64,000 bases of DNA from Sphingomonas koreensis (GCA_006438735.1 RCZF01000001.1:1240001-1304000), one strand, 5' to 3'. Shown: positions 38,683 to 48,307, numbered from the stretch's first letter. Notes: generated by a model from the letters alone, not told the origin. Translations and numbers: made by a program.

Positions 38683-40116
38683 TTGGACGCAAGGTCTGAA
38701 ACACGGCCCGAGACGGGAGCCGTCGTCACGCGCTTCGCGCCGTCGCCGACCGGTTTCCTGCATATCGGCGGCGCGCGCACTGCGCTGTTCAACTGGCTCT
38801 ACGCGCGGCATCATGAGGGCAAGTTTCTGCTCCGGATCGAAGATACCGACCGCGCCCGCTCGACGCAGCCGGCGATCGACGCGATTCTTGACGGCATGCG
38901 CTGGCTCGGACTCGATTGGGACGGCGACGTCGTTTTTCAGGCCTCGCGTGCCGAGCGCCATGCCGATGTCGCCCGCCAATTGCTCGAAAGCGGCAACGCC
39001 TATCGATGCTACGCCACGCCCGATGAATTGACCGCGCTCCGCGACGAGCAGCGCGCCGCCGGCAAGCCGATCCGATACGACGGCCGCTGGCGTGACCGCG
39101 ATCCCGGCGACGCGCCCGGGGGCGTGCCGTTCGTTGTCCGTTTGAAAGCCCCGCGCGAGGGCGCGACGACGATCGCCGATCGTGTCCAGGGCGAGGTCAC
39201 CGTCCAGAATGCCGAAATCGACGATTTCGTGCTGCTTCGCTCGGATGGCACCCCGACCTATATGCTCGCCGTCGTGGTCGACGATCACGACATGGGGGTG
39301 ACGCATGTGATCCGTGGCGACGATCACCTTAACAATGCTTTCCGCCAGCTGCCGATCATGCGCGCGATGGGCTGGGCGGAGCCGGTCTATGCCCACATCC
39401 CGCTGATCCACGGCAGCGACGGCTCCAAGCTTTCCAAGCGCCATGGCGCGCTGGGCGTCGATGCCTATCGCGACGATCTTGGCATTCTGCCCGAGGCGCT
39501 CGACAATTATCTGCTCCGGCTCGGCTGGGGACACGGCGATGACGAGATCATCAGCCGTGCGCAAGCGACCGAGTGGTTCGACCTGGCTGGAGTGGGCAAA
39601 TCACCTTCGCGGTTCGATCTGAAGAAGCTGGAGAACCTCAACGGTCAATATATCCGTGAGGCCGATGACGCGCGGCTGGCCGATCTGGTCGATGCGCGGC
39701 TGCCCTTCGAACTCAGCGACGCTCGGCGTGACTTATTGCGCCGCAGCATGCCGGCTTTGAAGCCGCGCGCCGCCAATCTGTTGGAGCTAAGTGATGGCGC
39801 GATGTTCCTTTTTCGCACCCGCCCACTGGAAATGGACGCCGCCGCCACCGATCTGCTAGGGGGTGATGCAGCAACGCTGCTTGCCCGAGTCCATGCCGCC
39901 CTGTCGGGCGTCAACGCTTGGGAAAGCGGCGATTTAGAAGCTGCGGTTCGGCAGGTCGCCGAGGCTGCAGGCGTGAAGCTGGGCGCGGTCGCGCAGCCGC
40001 TTCGCGCCGCTCTCACCGGGCGAAAGATCTCGCCCGGCATTTTCGACGTGCTCGATCTGCTCGGGCGCGAGGAAAGCCTCGGGCGGATCGCCGATCGCAT
40101 GGCCGTTCAGGCCTGA
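38683..40116 (+). CDS. gltX: Glutamyl-tRNA synthetase
   Basis: Charges tRNA-Glu. The 477-residue class I synthetase has the HIGH-type motif in [33 protein letters not shown], the tRNA/aminoacyl site [20 protein letters not shown] and the KMSKS-type [12 protein letters not shown], then the C-terminal anticodon-binding helical domain. The start is uncertain: TTG 38683 ([18 protein letters not shown]) has GGGAG about 10 bases before it; GTG a few codons before TRFAPSPTG is possible, and ATG 38623 would overlap comEC. gltA follows after 24 bases. Confidence 0.95.
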   Translation: MDARSETRPETGAVVTRFAPSPTGFLHIGGARTALFNWLYARHHEGKFLLRIEDTDRARSTQPAIDAILDGMRWLGLDWDGDVVFQASRAERHADVARQLLESGNAYRCYATPDELTALRDEQRAAGKPIRYDGRWRDRDPGDAPGGVPFVVRLKAPREGATTIADRVQGEVTVQNAEIDDFVLLRSDGTPTYMLAVVVDDHDMGVTHVIRGDDHLNNAFRQLPIMRAMGWAEPVYAHIPLIHGSDGSKLSKRHGALGVDAYRDDLGILPEALDNYLLRLGWGHGDDEIISRAQATEWFDLAGVGKSPSRFDLKKLENLNGQYIREADDARLADLVDARLPFELSDARRDLLRRSMPALKPRAANLLELSDGAMFLFRTRPLEMDAAATDLLGGDAATLLARVHAALSGVNAWESGDLEAAVRQVAEAAGVKLGAVAQPLRAALTGRKISPGIFDVLDLLGREESLGRIADRMAVQA

Positions 40117-40140
40117 CGGGTTGATGAAAGGAACGAATGG

Positions 40141-41424
40141 ATGAGTGACACCGCGAAACTGACCGTGGACGGCAAGGATTTCGACTATCCGGTGCGCCAG
40201 GGCAGCGTTGGCCCCGAGGTTGTCGATATTCGCAAGCTCTATGGCCAGACCGGCGCGTTCACCTTCGATCCCGGCTTCACCTCGACCGCGAGCTGCGAAT
40301 CCGCGCTGACCTATATCGATGGCGACGAGGGCGTGCTGCTCCACCGCGGCTATCCGATCGGGCAGCTGGCCGAACAGTCGAGCTTCATGGAAGTCGCCCA
40401 TCTGCTGCTCAACGGCGAATTGCCGTCGAAGGACGAGCTGGCGGAGTTCACTCACACGATCACGCGCCACACGATGGTGCACGAGCAGCTTGCGACCTTC
40501 TTCCGCGGGTTCCGCCGCGATGCGCACCCGATGGCGATCATGTGCGGCGTCGTCGGCGCGCTGTCGGCTTTTTATCACGATTCCACCGACATCGCCGATC
40601 CGGAACAGCGCACTATCGCCAGCCACCGGCTGATCGCCAAAATGCCGACGATCGCGGCGATGGCGTATAAATATTCGGTCGGCCAGCCGTTCATCTATCC
40701 CAAGAACGAGCTGAGCTACACCGCCAACTTCCTGCGCATGACCTTCGGCGTGCCGGCCGAGGATTATGTCGTCGATCCGATCGTCGAAAAGGCGATGGAC
40801 CGCATCTTCATCCTTCACGCCGATCACGAGCAGAACGCCTCCACGTCGACGGTGCGTCTGGCGGGCTCATCGGGCGCCAACCCGTTCGCGTGCATCGCGG
40901 CGGGCATCGCTTGCCTGTGGGGCCCGGCGCATGGCGGCGCCAACGAAGCGGCGCTCAACATGCTGCGCGAGATCGGCACACCCGATCGCATCCCGCATTA
41001 TATCGAGCGCGCCAAGGACAAGGACGATCCCTTCCGGCTGATGGGCTTCGGCCACCGCGTCTATAAAAACTACGATCCGCGCGCCACCGTCATGCAGCAG
41101 ACCGTGCGCGAGGTGTTCAAGGCGATGAACGTCTCCGATCCGGTATTCGACGTCGCGTTGCAGCTCGAGGAAATGGCACTCAACGATCCCTATTTCATCG
41201 AGAAGAAGCTGTTCCCGAACGTCGATTTCTATTCGGGCGTGATCCTGTCGGCGATCGGTTTTCCGACGTCGATGTTCACCGTGCTGTTCTCGCTGGCCAG
41301 AACGGTCGGCTGGGTCGCGCAGTGGAACGAGATGATCTCCGATCCCGATCAGAAGATCGGTCGTCCGCGTCAGCTCTACACCGGGCCGACGCAGCGCGAT
41401 TACGTCCCGATCGGTCAGCGCTGA
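40141..41424 (+). CDS. gltA: Citrate synthase
   Basis: Condenses acetyl-CoA and oxaloacetate at the entry of the citric acid cycle. The 427-residue type II enzyme has [40 protein letters not shown], the active-site His segment [39 protein letters not shown] and [20 protein letters not shown], with the catalytic Asp in [17 protein letters not shown] 40141 is preceded by AAAGGA (40127-40132). It lies directly after gltX and may share its transcript. Confidence 0.99.
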   Translation: MSDTAKLTVDGKDFDYPVRQGSVGPEVVDIRKLYGQTGAFTFDPGFTSTASCESALTYIDGDEGVLLHRGYPIGQLAEQSSFMEVAHLLLNGELPSKDELAEFTHTITRHTMVHEQLATFFRGFRRDAHPMAIMCGVVGALSAFYHDSTDIADPEQRTIASHRLIAKMPTIAAMAYKYSVGQPFIYPKNELSYTANFLRMTFGVPAEDYVVDPIVEKAMDRIFILHADHEQNASTSTVRLAGSSGANPFACIAAGIACLWGPAHGGANEAALNMLREIGTPDRIPHYIERAKDKDDPFRLMGFGHRVYKNYDPRATVMQQTVREVFKAMNVSDPVFDVALQLEEMALNDPYFIEKKLFPNVDFYSGVILSAIGFPTSMFTVLFSLARTVGWVAQWNEMISDPDQKIGRPRQLYTGPTQRDYVPIGQR

Positions 41425-41425
41425 G

Positions 41426-41623
41426 ATGGGCGCGCTCCGGCCGATCCTGCTCGTCATCGGCGTGCTCGCGCTGCTGATGGGGCTGCTGTGGATCGGCCAG
41501 GGGCTCGGCTATATCCACTGGCCGGCGTCGAGCTTCATGCTTGATCAGCGACCGTGGGCGATCCGCGGCGCATTGCTTGCGGTCGTCGGCGTGCTGCTGA
41601 TCGTGCGCGCCCGGCGGCGCTGA
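41426..41623 (+). CDS. Small two-span membrane protein
   Basis: A 65-residue protein with two hydrophobic segments: ILLVIGVLALLMGLLWIGQG (about 7-26) and GALLAVVGVLLIVRARRR (about 48-65), ending in arginines that should stay in the cytoplasm. The loop GYIHWPASSFMLDQRPWAIR is short. It starts one base after the gltA stop and ends 4 bases before the convergent kinase gene. The pattern (GQGLGYIHWPxSSFM) is typical of a small uncharacterised membrane family seen in alphaproteobacteria; function unknown. Confidence 0.8.
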   Translation: MGALRPILLVIGVLALLMGLLWIGQGLGYIHWPASSFMLDQRPWAIRGALLAVVGVLLIVRARRR

Positions 41624-41627
41624 GAGC

Positions 41628-42989
41628 TCAGCCTTCGCCCGCCGGCAGCGTGAAGAGAAAGCGCGCGCCCTGCCCCGGCGCGCTATCGACGGTGATGTCG
41701 CCGCCCATCGCCCGCGCGAGCCGGCGGGCGATATAGAGCCCAAGGCCGCTGCCGCCGGGCTCGCTGGGATCGACGCGCGCGAATTTTTCGAAGATCCGGG
41801 CCTGATCGTCGAGCGCAATACCCTTGCCTTGATCGGCGACGATCACCGCGGCGATGCTCCCTTCGCGTTCTGCGCGTACCCACACCGTGCTCCCCTTCGG
41901 CGAGTAGCGCACCGCATTGCCGATCAGATTGACGAGAATTTGCAGCGCGCGGCGGAATTCGCCAGTGGCGGGCAAGGCTTCGCCAATCGCCGGCCGGTCG
42001 ATCGTTACGCCCGCATCGCCGGCGCGCACCGCCAGCAGCCCGGCGGCACGACGCGCCAGATCGGCGAGATCGATCGCTTCGCGCGCCACTTTGAAGTCGG
42101 GCCGCTCGATCGCTTGCAAATCGACAAGATCGTCGACTAACCCGAGCAGATGCCGCCCCGCGGTGGCGATGTCCGCGGCGTAGCCCGCGTAATTGTCACC
42201 GAGCGGGCCGTCGCCCTGCTGATGCATCGAGTCGGCGTTGGCGATGATCCGGCCGAGCGGCGCGCGCAACGCCCGATCGAGCCGCGTGCTGAACGCATCC
42301 TCCGGCTCGGCGGGTTTCGGCGCAACCGGCTCGCGCACCAGCCGCGCAGCGCCGACGAACCCGGTGAAGCCGCCACGGGGATCGAGCCGCGGCGCCGCCG
42401 CCAGTTCGACCGCGCGACCGCTCGCGCGCAGCACCGCCGGTTGGGCGTCGAACCGTTGCCGGAGCGCGACCGCGCCCAGCATCGGTGCGCCGCCGGCGTC
42501 GTCGTCAGCAAGCTGAAACAACCGCGTCAACGGCTGCCCCAGCAAGGTCTCCAGATCGGCCCCTTCGTGCGCCGCCGCGGTCACAGACACATAGGTGAGC
42601 CGCAGCGCAGCGTCGGTCTCCCACAGCCAATCGGCGTCGTCGCGAACGAAATCCACGTCGCGCGTCGCTTCGCCGGCCGGGGGGGTCCAGATCGGGCGCG
42701 GTCGCCAGCCGGTCAACGATAGGCGAACGCCATCGGTGGTCGGCTCGGCGCGCACCCATAGATCGACGTCATGATCGCCGTCGGCGGCGAGCACGCCGCG
42801 CGAGATCAGCGTATCGAGCCGGCGCGCGAGCCGGGCCAGCGTCGCCAGCTGCGGCACGGCGATCGGCGCGCCGATCGCGCCGCCGGCATGGGCGTTGAGA
42901 TCGGCGAGCCGCGGATCAGCCTCGATCAGCCGCCCGCCGCTATCGACCAGGCCGCGGACGATCGGCAGCCCGCCGTCGAGCGCGCTCAT
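41628..42989 (-). CDS. PAS-histidine-kinase-like protein without the phospho-accepting histidine
   Basis: A 453-residue cytoplasmic protein with a PAS-like domain at about residues 115-225 and a kinase module behind it. The dimerisation helix reads RLDRALRAPLGRIIANADS (about 236-254) where typical kinases read S-H-E-L-R-x-P-L, so the His is Arg239 (codon 42275-42273). The ATP-binding domain is intact: N-box VNLIGNAVRYS (353-363), G1 DQGKGIA (386-392), F-box IFEKFAR (399-405) and G2 GSGLGLYIA (413-421). It may bind ATP and act as a regulator or use a different acceptor. Its start overlaps the DUF2336 stop (ATGA), and no response regulator is adjacent. Confidence 0.85.
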   Translation of the reverse strand: MSALDGGLPIVRGLVDSGGRLIEADPRLADLNAHAGGAIGAPIAVPQLATLARLARRLDTLISRGVLAADGDHDVDLWVRAEPTTDGVRLSLTGWRPRPIWTPPAGEATRDVDFVRDDADWLWETDAALRLTYVSVTAAAHEGADLETLLGQPLTRLFQLADDDAGGAPMLGAVALRQRFDAQPAVLRASGRAVELAAAPRLDPRGGFTGFVGAARLVREPVAPKPAEPEDAFSTRLDRALRAPLGRIIANADSMHQQGDGPLGDNYAGYAADIATAGRHLLGLVDDLVDLQAIERPDFKVAREAIDLADLARRAAGLLAVRAGDAGVTIDRPAIGEALPATGEFRRALQILVNLIGNAVRYSPKGSTVWVRAEREGSIAAVIVADQGKGIALDDQARIFEKFARVDPSEPGGSGLGLYIARRLARAMGGDITVDSAPGQGARFLFTLPAGEG

Positions 42990-44050
42990 CGCACACCCAA
43001 TGCGCCGAGCGCCGCGCGGTAGTCCTGGGGCAGTCTCAGGCTTGCAAGGGCAGTTCGCGCCTCGTCAGCAGTCACCGCCATTGTCGCGTCGAGCAGCGCC
43101 GGCACATCGGCCGCGTCGCGCCGGCGATCGGCCTCGGCCAACGTCAGTCCGATCCGTGCGATGGCATCGCGCGGCAGGTCGAGAGCGCGCAGCGCCAGCC
43201 ACAGCCGCTCGCCGCCGGGATCTAGCGCGAGATCGCGGGCCAAATCGGCGTCCACGCCGAGCGCATGGCCCAGCAACGCCGCGAACAGCGCCAACCGGCG
43301 ATCGGCCAGCGCCGCTTCGAGCAGCGGACCAAGCTCCTCCGCCGCGGGTGCGATTGCCGCGGCCAAGCGGTTCGCCGCAGCCTCCAGCCGGGCGCCCTCG
43401 TCATGCGCGGCCAGCGCGCGCTGCGCCGCTTCGACCAAAGCGCGATCGACGGTGGCGCTTACAGCCTCGCCTCGCCGCGCCGCCGCTACCCACCAGACCA
43501 GCCGGTGGTGGAGCTCAGCCGGCAGATCGTTGCGGCGCGCGTCGAGATCGGTGGCCCGGCGACGGCCTTCGGCGGCCATATACGCCGTCGCTGCGCTGGC
43601 GGTGACGCGGTCCGCGCCGCTGGCCAGCGCGGCGAGCAGACTCGGTTGATCGGACTCCTCGGGCGCGCTGGGCGGCAATGCCGCAGCGATCGCTTCCGCC
43701 CGCGCCCGCGCGACGAGAACGCGCACCAGATCGCGGTCGTCGAGTAGCCCGGCGCCAAGCAAGAGATCGACCATTGCCGCCGCATCGCTCGGATCGAACG
43801 CCGTGTCAGCTTTGAGCGCCCGCGCGGCATGATGGCCAATATCGGCGTCGATCGCTGCGATCAGCCCGGCGAGCGTCTCGCCGATGCGCGCGCGCAAGTC
43901 GTCATCAAGCCGGCCATCGCCGTGTGCGAGGTCGCTCGCCGCCACGGCCAGGCGCTGTTCGGCGCGCGCGTCGGCACGCGCTGCGCGGGCGAGCAACGCC
44001 GCCGCGCCGTCGCCGGCGCTGGGTGACAAGGGGTCTCGATCGACCGACAT
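42986..44050 (-). CDS. DUF2336 protein
   Basis: A 354-residue all-helical protein of the alphaproteobacterial DUF2336 family. Typical features are the Ala/Arg-rich HEAT-like helices (LLARAARADARAEQRLAVAA, FDPSDAAAMVDLLLGAGLL, ADRVTASAATAYMAAEGRRR) and a conserved C-terminal part (LPQDYRAALGALGVR). There are no membrane segments. The family often occurs next to signalling genes, and its role is unknown. It is translationally coupled to the kinase-like gene and likely to the membrane-protein gene 35 bases upstream. Confidence 0.8.
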   Translation of the reverse strand: MSVDRDPLSPSAGDGAAALLARAARADARAEQRLAVAASDLAHGDGRLDDDLRARIGETLAGLIAAIDADIGHHAARALKADTAFDPSDAAAMVDLLLGAGLLDDRDLVRVLVARARAEAIAAALPPSAPEESDQPSLLAALASGADRVTASAATAYMAAEGRRRATDLDARRNDLPAELHHRLVWWVAAARRGEAVSATVDRALVEAAQRALAAHDEGARLEAAANRLAAAIAPAAEELGPLLEAALADRRLALFAALLGHALGVDADLARDLALDPGGERLWLALRALDLPRDAIARIGLTLAEADRRRDAADVPALLDATMAVTADEARTALASLRLPQDYRAALGALGVR

Positions 44051-44085
44051 GCGCCCGAGCTAGCGGATTCGTCGTTAAATTGAAG

Positions 44086-45267
44086 CTAAGGCTTGTCGCG
44101 CAGCCGCTCGATCGCCGAGCCCAGCCCCGCGGCCGCGTACGCGGCGGCCGCGATGAGCCCAGCCAGTGGTTCGCCGGCGATGGTGATCACCGCGAGGACG
44201 AGCAGAAAGGCCGGCGGCGTTCCCCACCACGGCGCGCGGATACGGTCGCTCGCCGCGCGCTCGGCCAGCGCCACGACGATCACCAACGTCACCGCGGCGA
44301 ACAGTCCGGTCGCCGTTCCCGAATCGCGGCTCAGCGTCCAGCCGAGCAGCAGCGTCGCAGCCCCAGCCAGCGCCACCGCGCCCTTGTCGAGCCAACGCGC
44401 GTGCCGCTCCTCGTTCTGCAACCAGCACAGCGCCCGAGCGAGACCCAGCACCAAAACCGCGGCGACCGCGAGCGCCAACCCCGTCCTTGGCCATCGCAGG
44501 AACAGCATCGCCAGCCCGCCGAGGCCGAGCACAGCACCACTCGCCGACAGCCAGGCCGAGGGAATGCTGCGATCGAGCAACGGCGGCAGCACCAGGCGCG
44601 CGAGCGGCGCCAGCAGCCATCGATCGAACCACGCCTTGCCCCGGGCGAGCCGCGCGCCGAGCGCACTGCGGCCGCGCGCGGCGAGCCGGCGCGAGTCGCG
44701 CTCGATCCCATGCCCGCCGCGCAGATCGCCGCCAGCGAGCGACACGCGCGCCGCGTCGCCTTGCGCGACGACGCGCAGCAGCGTGGATTGGAGATCATAT
44801 TCGTCGGGCAAGCGCGCGGCATCGGCGAGCCGCCGCGGACCGATTCGTGCGATGCCGGCCCACAAAGTCCCGGCGCCGACCCGCTCGAAACCCGGCAATG
44901 CGCCCTCTTCGTTCGCGACCAACAACGCATCGCCTTCGCCCGTCGCCATCTGCTCGACGATCGATTCGGTGGTGATCAATCCGTCGGCCAGCATGACGAT
45001 GGTTGCGAGCGGATGAGTCTTTTCCAGCGCCTCGCCGGCCGTCCGTGCGACGTCCACGGGCACGCCCCGCCGGGCGATGCGGTTGATCGCGCCGATCAGC
45101 TCGGGCGTCGTGCGGGTGACGGCGACGATGATCTGCGCCGCGCCGGCGGCGATCAGCAGCCGCGCCTGGAACTCGATCAGCGTCGCCCCGGCAAACGGCA
45201 GCGTCGCCGCAAGCATCTCGGGCCGATCATCGGCATCGTCATTGGCGAAGAGCAGGCCAGCAATCAT
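44086..45267 (-). CDS. Nucleotidyltransferase-like / CDP-alcohol-phosphatidyltransferase-like membrane protein
   Basis: A 393-residue protein in two parts. Residues 1-180 look like a nucleotidyltransferase fold (LPFAGATLIEFQARLLIAAG, AAQIIVAVTRTTPEL, TIVMLADGLITTESI), although a clear NTP-binding signature (G-x-G-T-R-x-x-P) is absent. Residues about 220-385 hold six or so membrane segments like a CDP-alcohol phosphatidyltransferase. The family motif D-G-x-x-A-R-x8-G-x3-D-x3-D appears only as a trace, ARALCWLQNEERHARWLDKG (277-296), with most aspartates lost. The layout recalls the fused inositol-phosphate cytidylyltransferase/DIPP synthase of thermophiles, but catalysis is doubtful. Function unknown. 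Confidence 0.65.
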   Translation of the reverse strand: MIAGLLFANDDADDRPEMLAATLPFAGATLIEFQARLLIAAGAAQIIVAVTRTTPELIGAINRIARRGVPVDVARTAGEALEKTHPLATIVMLADGLITTESIVEQMATGEGDALLVANEEGALPGFERVGAGTLWAGIARIGPRRLADAARLPDEYDLQSTLLRVVAQGDAARVSLAGGDLRGGHGIERDSRRLAARGRSALGARLARGKAWFDRWLLAPLARLVLPPLLDRSIPSAWLSASGAVLGLGGLAMLFLRWPRTGLALAVAAVLVLGLARALCWLQNEERHARWLDKGAVALAGAATLLLGWTLSRDSGTATGLFAAVTLVIVVALAERAASDRIRAPWWGTPPAFLLVLAVITIAGEPLAGLIAAAAYAAAGLGSAIERLRDKP

Positions 45268-45333
45268 GCGCGGCTGTTAAGCGGTCGCGTCGGTCTTGGC
45301 AAAGGGGCGTGGCTTCCGCCCCCGGCCGCCTTG

Positions 45334-45639
45334 TCAGAGCCGCTCGATCGCCCGGCGCACGCGTTGCAACACGGCGACGTCATGGGATTGGGCCTGCGCC
45401 GCCTCGGTCGCCAGCGCCATCAGCCGCACCGCGCCGAAGCTCGCCGCCAACCCCTTCAGCCGCCAGGCGCCGGCGCGCCAATCATCGTCGTTCTCGGCCG
45501 CCTCGAGCAGCTCGAGCGCGCGTTTGGCGCTTTCGAGAAACGCTTCGCGAAGCTCGGCGATCAGCACGGGATCGTCGCCCACCGCCGCCGCCAGGGTCGC
45601 ATCGATTGCACCAGGATCATAGGCCATAGCGTGCTGCAT
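45334..45639 (-). CDS. HPt-like protein without the phospho-accepting histidine
   Basis: A 101-residue four-helix protein that follows the HPt pattern: VLIAELREAFLESAKRALEL, then WRAGAWRLKGLAASFGAVRL where the usual motif is A-H-x-L-K-G-x-A-x-x-[FLI]-G-A. The His position is Trp59 (codon 45465-45463), while the Lys and Gly after it are kept. It may therefore be a binding or inhibitory partner and not a phosphotransfer protein. Starts at ATG 45639 or ATG 45627 are both possible. It is the first gene of the minus-strand cluster that also has the altered kinase, and is divergent from the coiled-coil protein. Confidence 0.8.
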   Translation of the reverse strand: MQHAMAYDPGAIDATLAAAVGDDPVLIAELREAFLESAKRALELLEAAENDDDWRAGAWRLKGLAASFGAVRLMALATEAAQAQSHDVAVLQRVRRAIERL

Positions 45640-45710
45640 ATACGCCAAGGGCTTAAGGCAAGGTTTCGCTATTCGCTTTTCGCGGGTTCGTTTCGTGGTA
45701 AACAACATCG

Positions 45711-48011
45711 ATGACCGGGGGATCACGATTATACGAGCTGCGCGCAGGCGCAGAGGGTGAGGCCAACGAGCCTGCCGCGGCTGCCGACTCGGAAGCGATC
45801 ATCGAATCGCCACCGGTCGATTTCGAATTTCCCGACGAGGAACTGGAAACTCCCACGCCCTCGCGTTGGCCGGTGGTGCTCGCTTGTCTTTTAGTGGTCG
45901 TGTGGCTGGCCGGTATGATCTGGCTGGCCTTGCCGACGCTGCAAGCCGGGCTGGCGCCGCTGGCGCTGGTCCAATTCGTCGCCGCGCTGTGCGTGCCGCC
46001 GGCGTTGATCGGCATCGTCTGGCTGCTGGCGCAGCGCACCAGCACCGCGGAAGCACGCCGTTTCGGCCACACCGCGCAGGCGATGCGCGCCGAAGCCGCC
46101 AGCCTCGAGCGGACGATCGCCGCCCTGTCCCGCCACCTCGACGCCAATCGCGAGCAGCTCGCCGATCAGACGACCAACCTGATGGCGATGGGCGACGCCG
46201 CCGCGGAGCGGCTCGCCGCCGTGCGAATCGGCATGGCGGATGAAGTGCGCGCCGCCGATGCGCAGGCAATGCGGCTCACCGAATCGGCCGCCGCCGCGCA
46301 ATCGAGCCTCGGCGTATTGCTGTCGTCGCTGCCGCGCGCGCATGCCGAAACCTCGGAAATGGCCAAGACGCTCGAATCAACCGGGCTGACTGCCAGCGAG
46401 CACGCCGCCGCGCTCGACGCGCAGCTTGTCGCGCTCGCCGATCGCGGCCGGACGGCGGACAGCGTCGCCAGCGGCGCAGCGCAAAAGCTCGCCGCGCACA
46501 TCGCCCGGATGGAGGCGACCAGCGAAACCGCCGGGGCACGGCTCGAGGCGGTCACCGGCGAGATGTCCGAAGCCGTCGACGGGCTGCTCGATCGCACCGC
46601 CAGCGCGGTCGACGAAGCGCGCAAGAGCATCACCGCGCAGGGCGAAGCGATGCAGGCGATGCTCGAATCGAACCAGGCCGCGCTCGAACGCGCCAGCAAG
46701 AACAGCGTCGAAGCGCTGGCCGAGCGGATCGGTCAGGTCGAGACGGTGATCGAGCGGCTCGCCGGCCGGCTGGGCGATCAGCATAGCTCGGCCGAATCGC
46801 TACTCGGCGGGCTCGACGCCGGTATTGTCGACGCCGCGGCAAAGCTCGATGCGCTGCACGCACAAGGTGTCGATCGCACGCAGCATCTCGCCGCATCGAT
46901 CAGCGCACTCGGCGGCTCGGCCAACGCCATGACCGAATCGTTGCGGACCGGTGACCTCGTCGCCAAATCGGTGATCGCCACCTCGGAAGACCTGCTCACC
47001 GCGCTCGACGCCGCCGCGCGCGAGATCGATGAAACGCTGCCCGAGGCGCTGGCCCGGCTCGACGAGCGGATCGGCGCGAGCCGCGCCACCGTCGCCGGCG
47101 CCAAACCCGAATTGCTGGCGCTCGTCACCGCGGCGGAAAGCACCCACGACGCGATCGAGGCGATCGCACAGGTCATCGCCGGCCAGCGCAGCACGCTCGA
47201 TCAATTGTCCGGCACGATGGCCGAAACGCTTGATGGCGGCCGCGCCAAGGCGGAAGCGCTCGGCCGGATGATGGACGAGACGATCGGCCGCACGCATGAT
47301 TTCGCGCAGGAAGCGGCGCCCAAGCTGGTCGAGGCGCTGATCCGCGTCCGCGATACCGCCAGCGCCGCGGCCGATCGCGCGCGCGAAACGCTCGATTCGG
47401 TGATCCCCGCCGCCGCCCGCTCGCTCGAGGTCGCCAGCGCGGAAGCGATGAAGCGCGCCACCGGCAACACCATCGAGCGCCAGGTCGCTGCGATCGCCGA
47501 GGCCGCGCAAGCCGCGGTCGATGCGGCGGCGCGCGCGACCGACAAGCTGTCGCGGCAGATGGAGACCATCAACGCCGTCAGCGCCGCCGTCGAGCAGCGC
47601 ATCGACGATGCCCGCACCGAGCGCGAGAACGCCGACCACGACACCTTCGCGCGCCGCGCCTCGCTGTTGATCGAAGCGCTCAACTCGGGCGCGATCGACA
47701 TCACCAAGGCGTTCGCTCCCGATGTGTCGGACAGCGCCTGGGCGGCGTATTTGAAGGGCGATCGCGGCGTCTTCACACGCCGCGCGGTGCGCCTGCTCGA
47801 CGCCAACGACGCGCGCGAGATCGCGCGGATGTATGACGAGGACGACCGCTTCCGCGATCAGGTCAATCGCTACATCCACGATTTCGAGGCGATGCTGCGA
47901 TCGATCCTGGCGCAGCGCGACGGCTCGCCGCTCGGCGTGACATTGCTGTCGTCGGATATGGGCAAGCTTTACGTCGCGCTCGCCCAGGCGATCGAGCGGT
48001 TGCGGGCGTAG
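45711..48011 (+). CDS. Large membrane-anchored coiled-coil protein (TipN-like architecture)
   Basis: A 766-residue protein: an acidic N-terminal part (EFPDEELETP near 40), two membrane segments at about 53-74 and 84-107, a very long Ala-rich coiled coil (about 111-640), and a compact C-terminal domain (about 645-766) with RRASLLIEALNSGAIDITKA, GDRGVFTRRAVRLLDANDAR and TLLSSDMGKLYVALAQAIER. Two N-terminal membrane segments followed by a long coiled coil is the layout of the Caulobacter polarity protein TipN; that is an inference from architecture, not from residue identity. It could organise a pole or act in envelope assembly. ATG 45711 is 71 bases from the divergent HPt gene start. Confidence 0.8.
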   Translation: MTGGSRLYELRAGAEGEANEPAAAADSEAIIESPPVDFEFPDEELETPTPSRWPVVLACLLVVVWLAGMIWLALPTLQAGLAPLALVQFVAALCVPPALIGIVWLLAQRTSTAEARRFGHTAQAMRAEAASLERTIAALSRHLDANREQLADQTTNLMAMGDAAAERLAAVRIGMADEVRAADAQAMRLTESAAAAQSSLGVLLSSLPRAHAETSEMAKTLESTGLTASEHAAALDAQLVALADRGRTADSVASGAAQKLAAHIARMEATSETAGARLEAVTGEMSEAVDGLLDRTASAVDEARKSITAQGEAMQAMLESNQAALERASKNSVEALAERIGQVETVIERLAGRLGDQHSSAESLLGGLDAGIVDAAAKLDALHAQGVDRTQHLAASISALGGSANAMTESLRTGDLVAKSVIATSEDLLTALDAAAREIDETLPEALARLDERIGASRATVAGAKPELLALVTAAESTHDAIEAIAQVIAGQRSTLDQLSGTMAETLDGGRAKAEALGRMMDETIGRTHDFAQEAAPKLVEALIRVRDTASAAADRARETLDSVIPAAARSLEVASAEAMKRATGNTIERQVAAIAEAAQAAVDAAARATDKLSRQMETINAVSAAVEQRIDDARTERENADHDTFARRASLLIEALNSGAIDITKAFAPDVSDSAWAAYLKGDRGVFTRRAVRLLDANDAREIARMYDEDDRFRDQVNRYIHDFEAMLRSILAQRDGSPLGVTLLSSDMGKLYVALAQAIERLRA

Positions 48012-48021
48012 CGACGCCGTC

Positions 48022-48300
48022 TCAGGTCACTTCCTGCGTGCCGCCGAACAGGTCGAGAGACTTGGGCGTCACCCAGCCCATATGATAATTGGCGAAGAAC
48101 AGCGCGAAGATGATCGTCGCGACGATCGTCACGCGGATGATCGTCCGGCGCACCGGAAACTCGTGCGGCGCGCTGTCCGCCTGCCCGGCGATCCGATCCT
48201 GCCCCGCTTCCTCGCTGGTCCGCACGCCGAACGGCAGCACCAGGAACACCGAGAACATCCAGATCAGGAAATAGATCGCGAGCATCGAATACCAGCGCAT
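48022..48300 (-). CDS. DUF1467 small membrane protein
   Basis: A 92-residue protein with two membrane segments (MLAIYFLIWMFSVFLVLPFG, about 6-25, and VTIVATIIFALFFANYHMGW, about 57-76) and the family hallmark FLVLPFGVRTSEEAG. DUF1467 proteins are typical of alphaproteobacteria and lie next to rnj and nuo genes, as here; function unknown. It begins 7 bases after rnj, as the last gene of the nuo-birA-coaX-rnj group. Confidence 0.92.
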   Translation of the reverse strand: MRWYSMLAIYFLIWMFSVFLVLPFGVRTSEEAGQDRIAGQADSAPHEFPVRRTIIRVTIVATIIFALFFANYHMGWVTPKSLDLFGGTQEVT

Positions 48301-48307
48301 CGCAGCG

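Noticed and set aside
43924..45714. 596-codon plus-strand frame opposite DUF2336 and the membrane protein genes
   Set aside because: Arg/Gln/His-rich shadow translation that spans two genes and their gaps.
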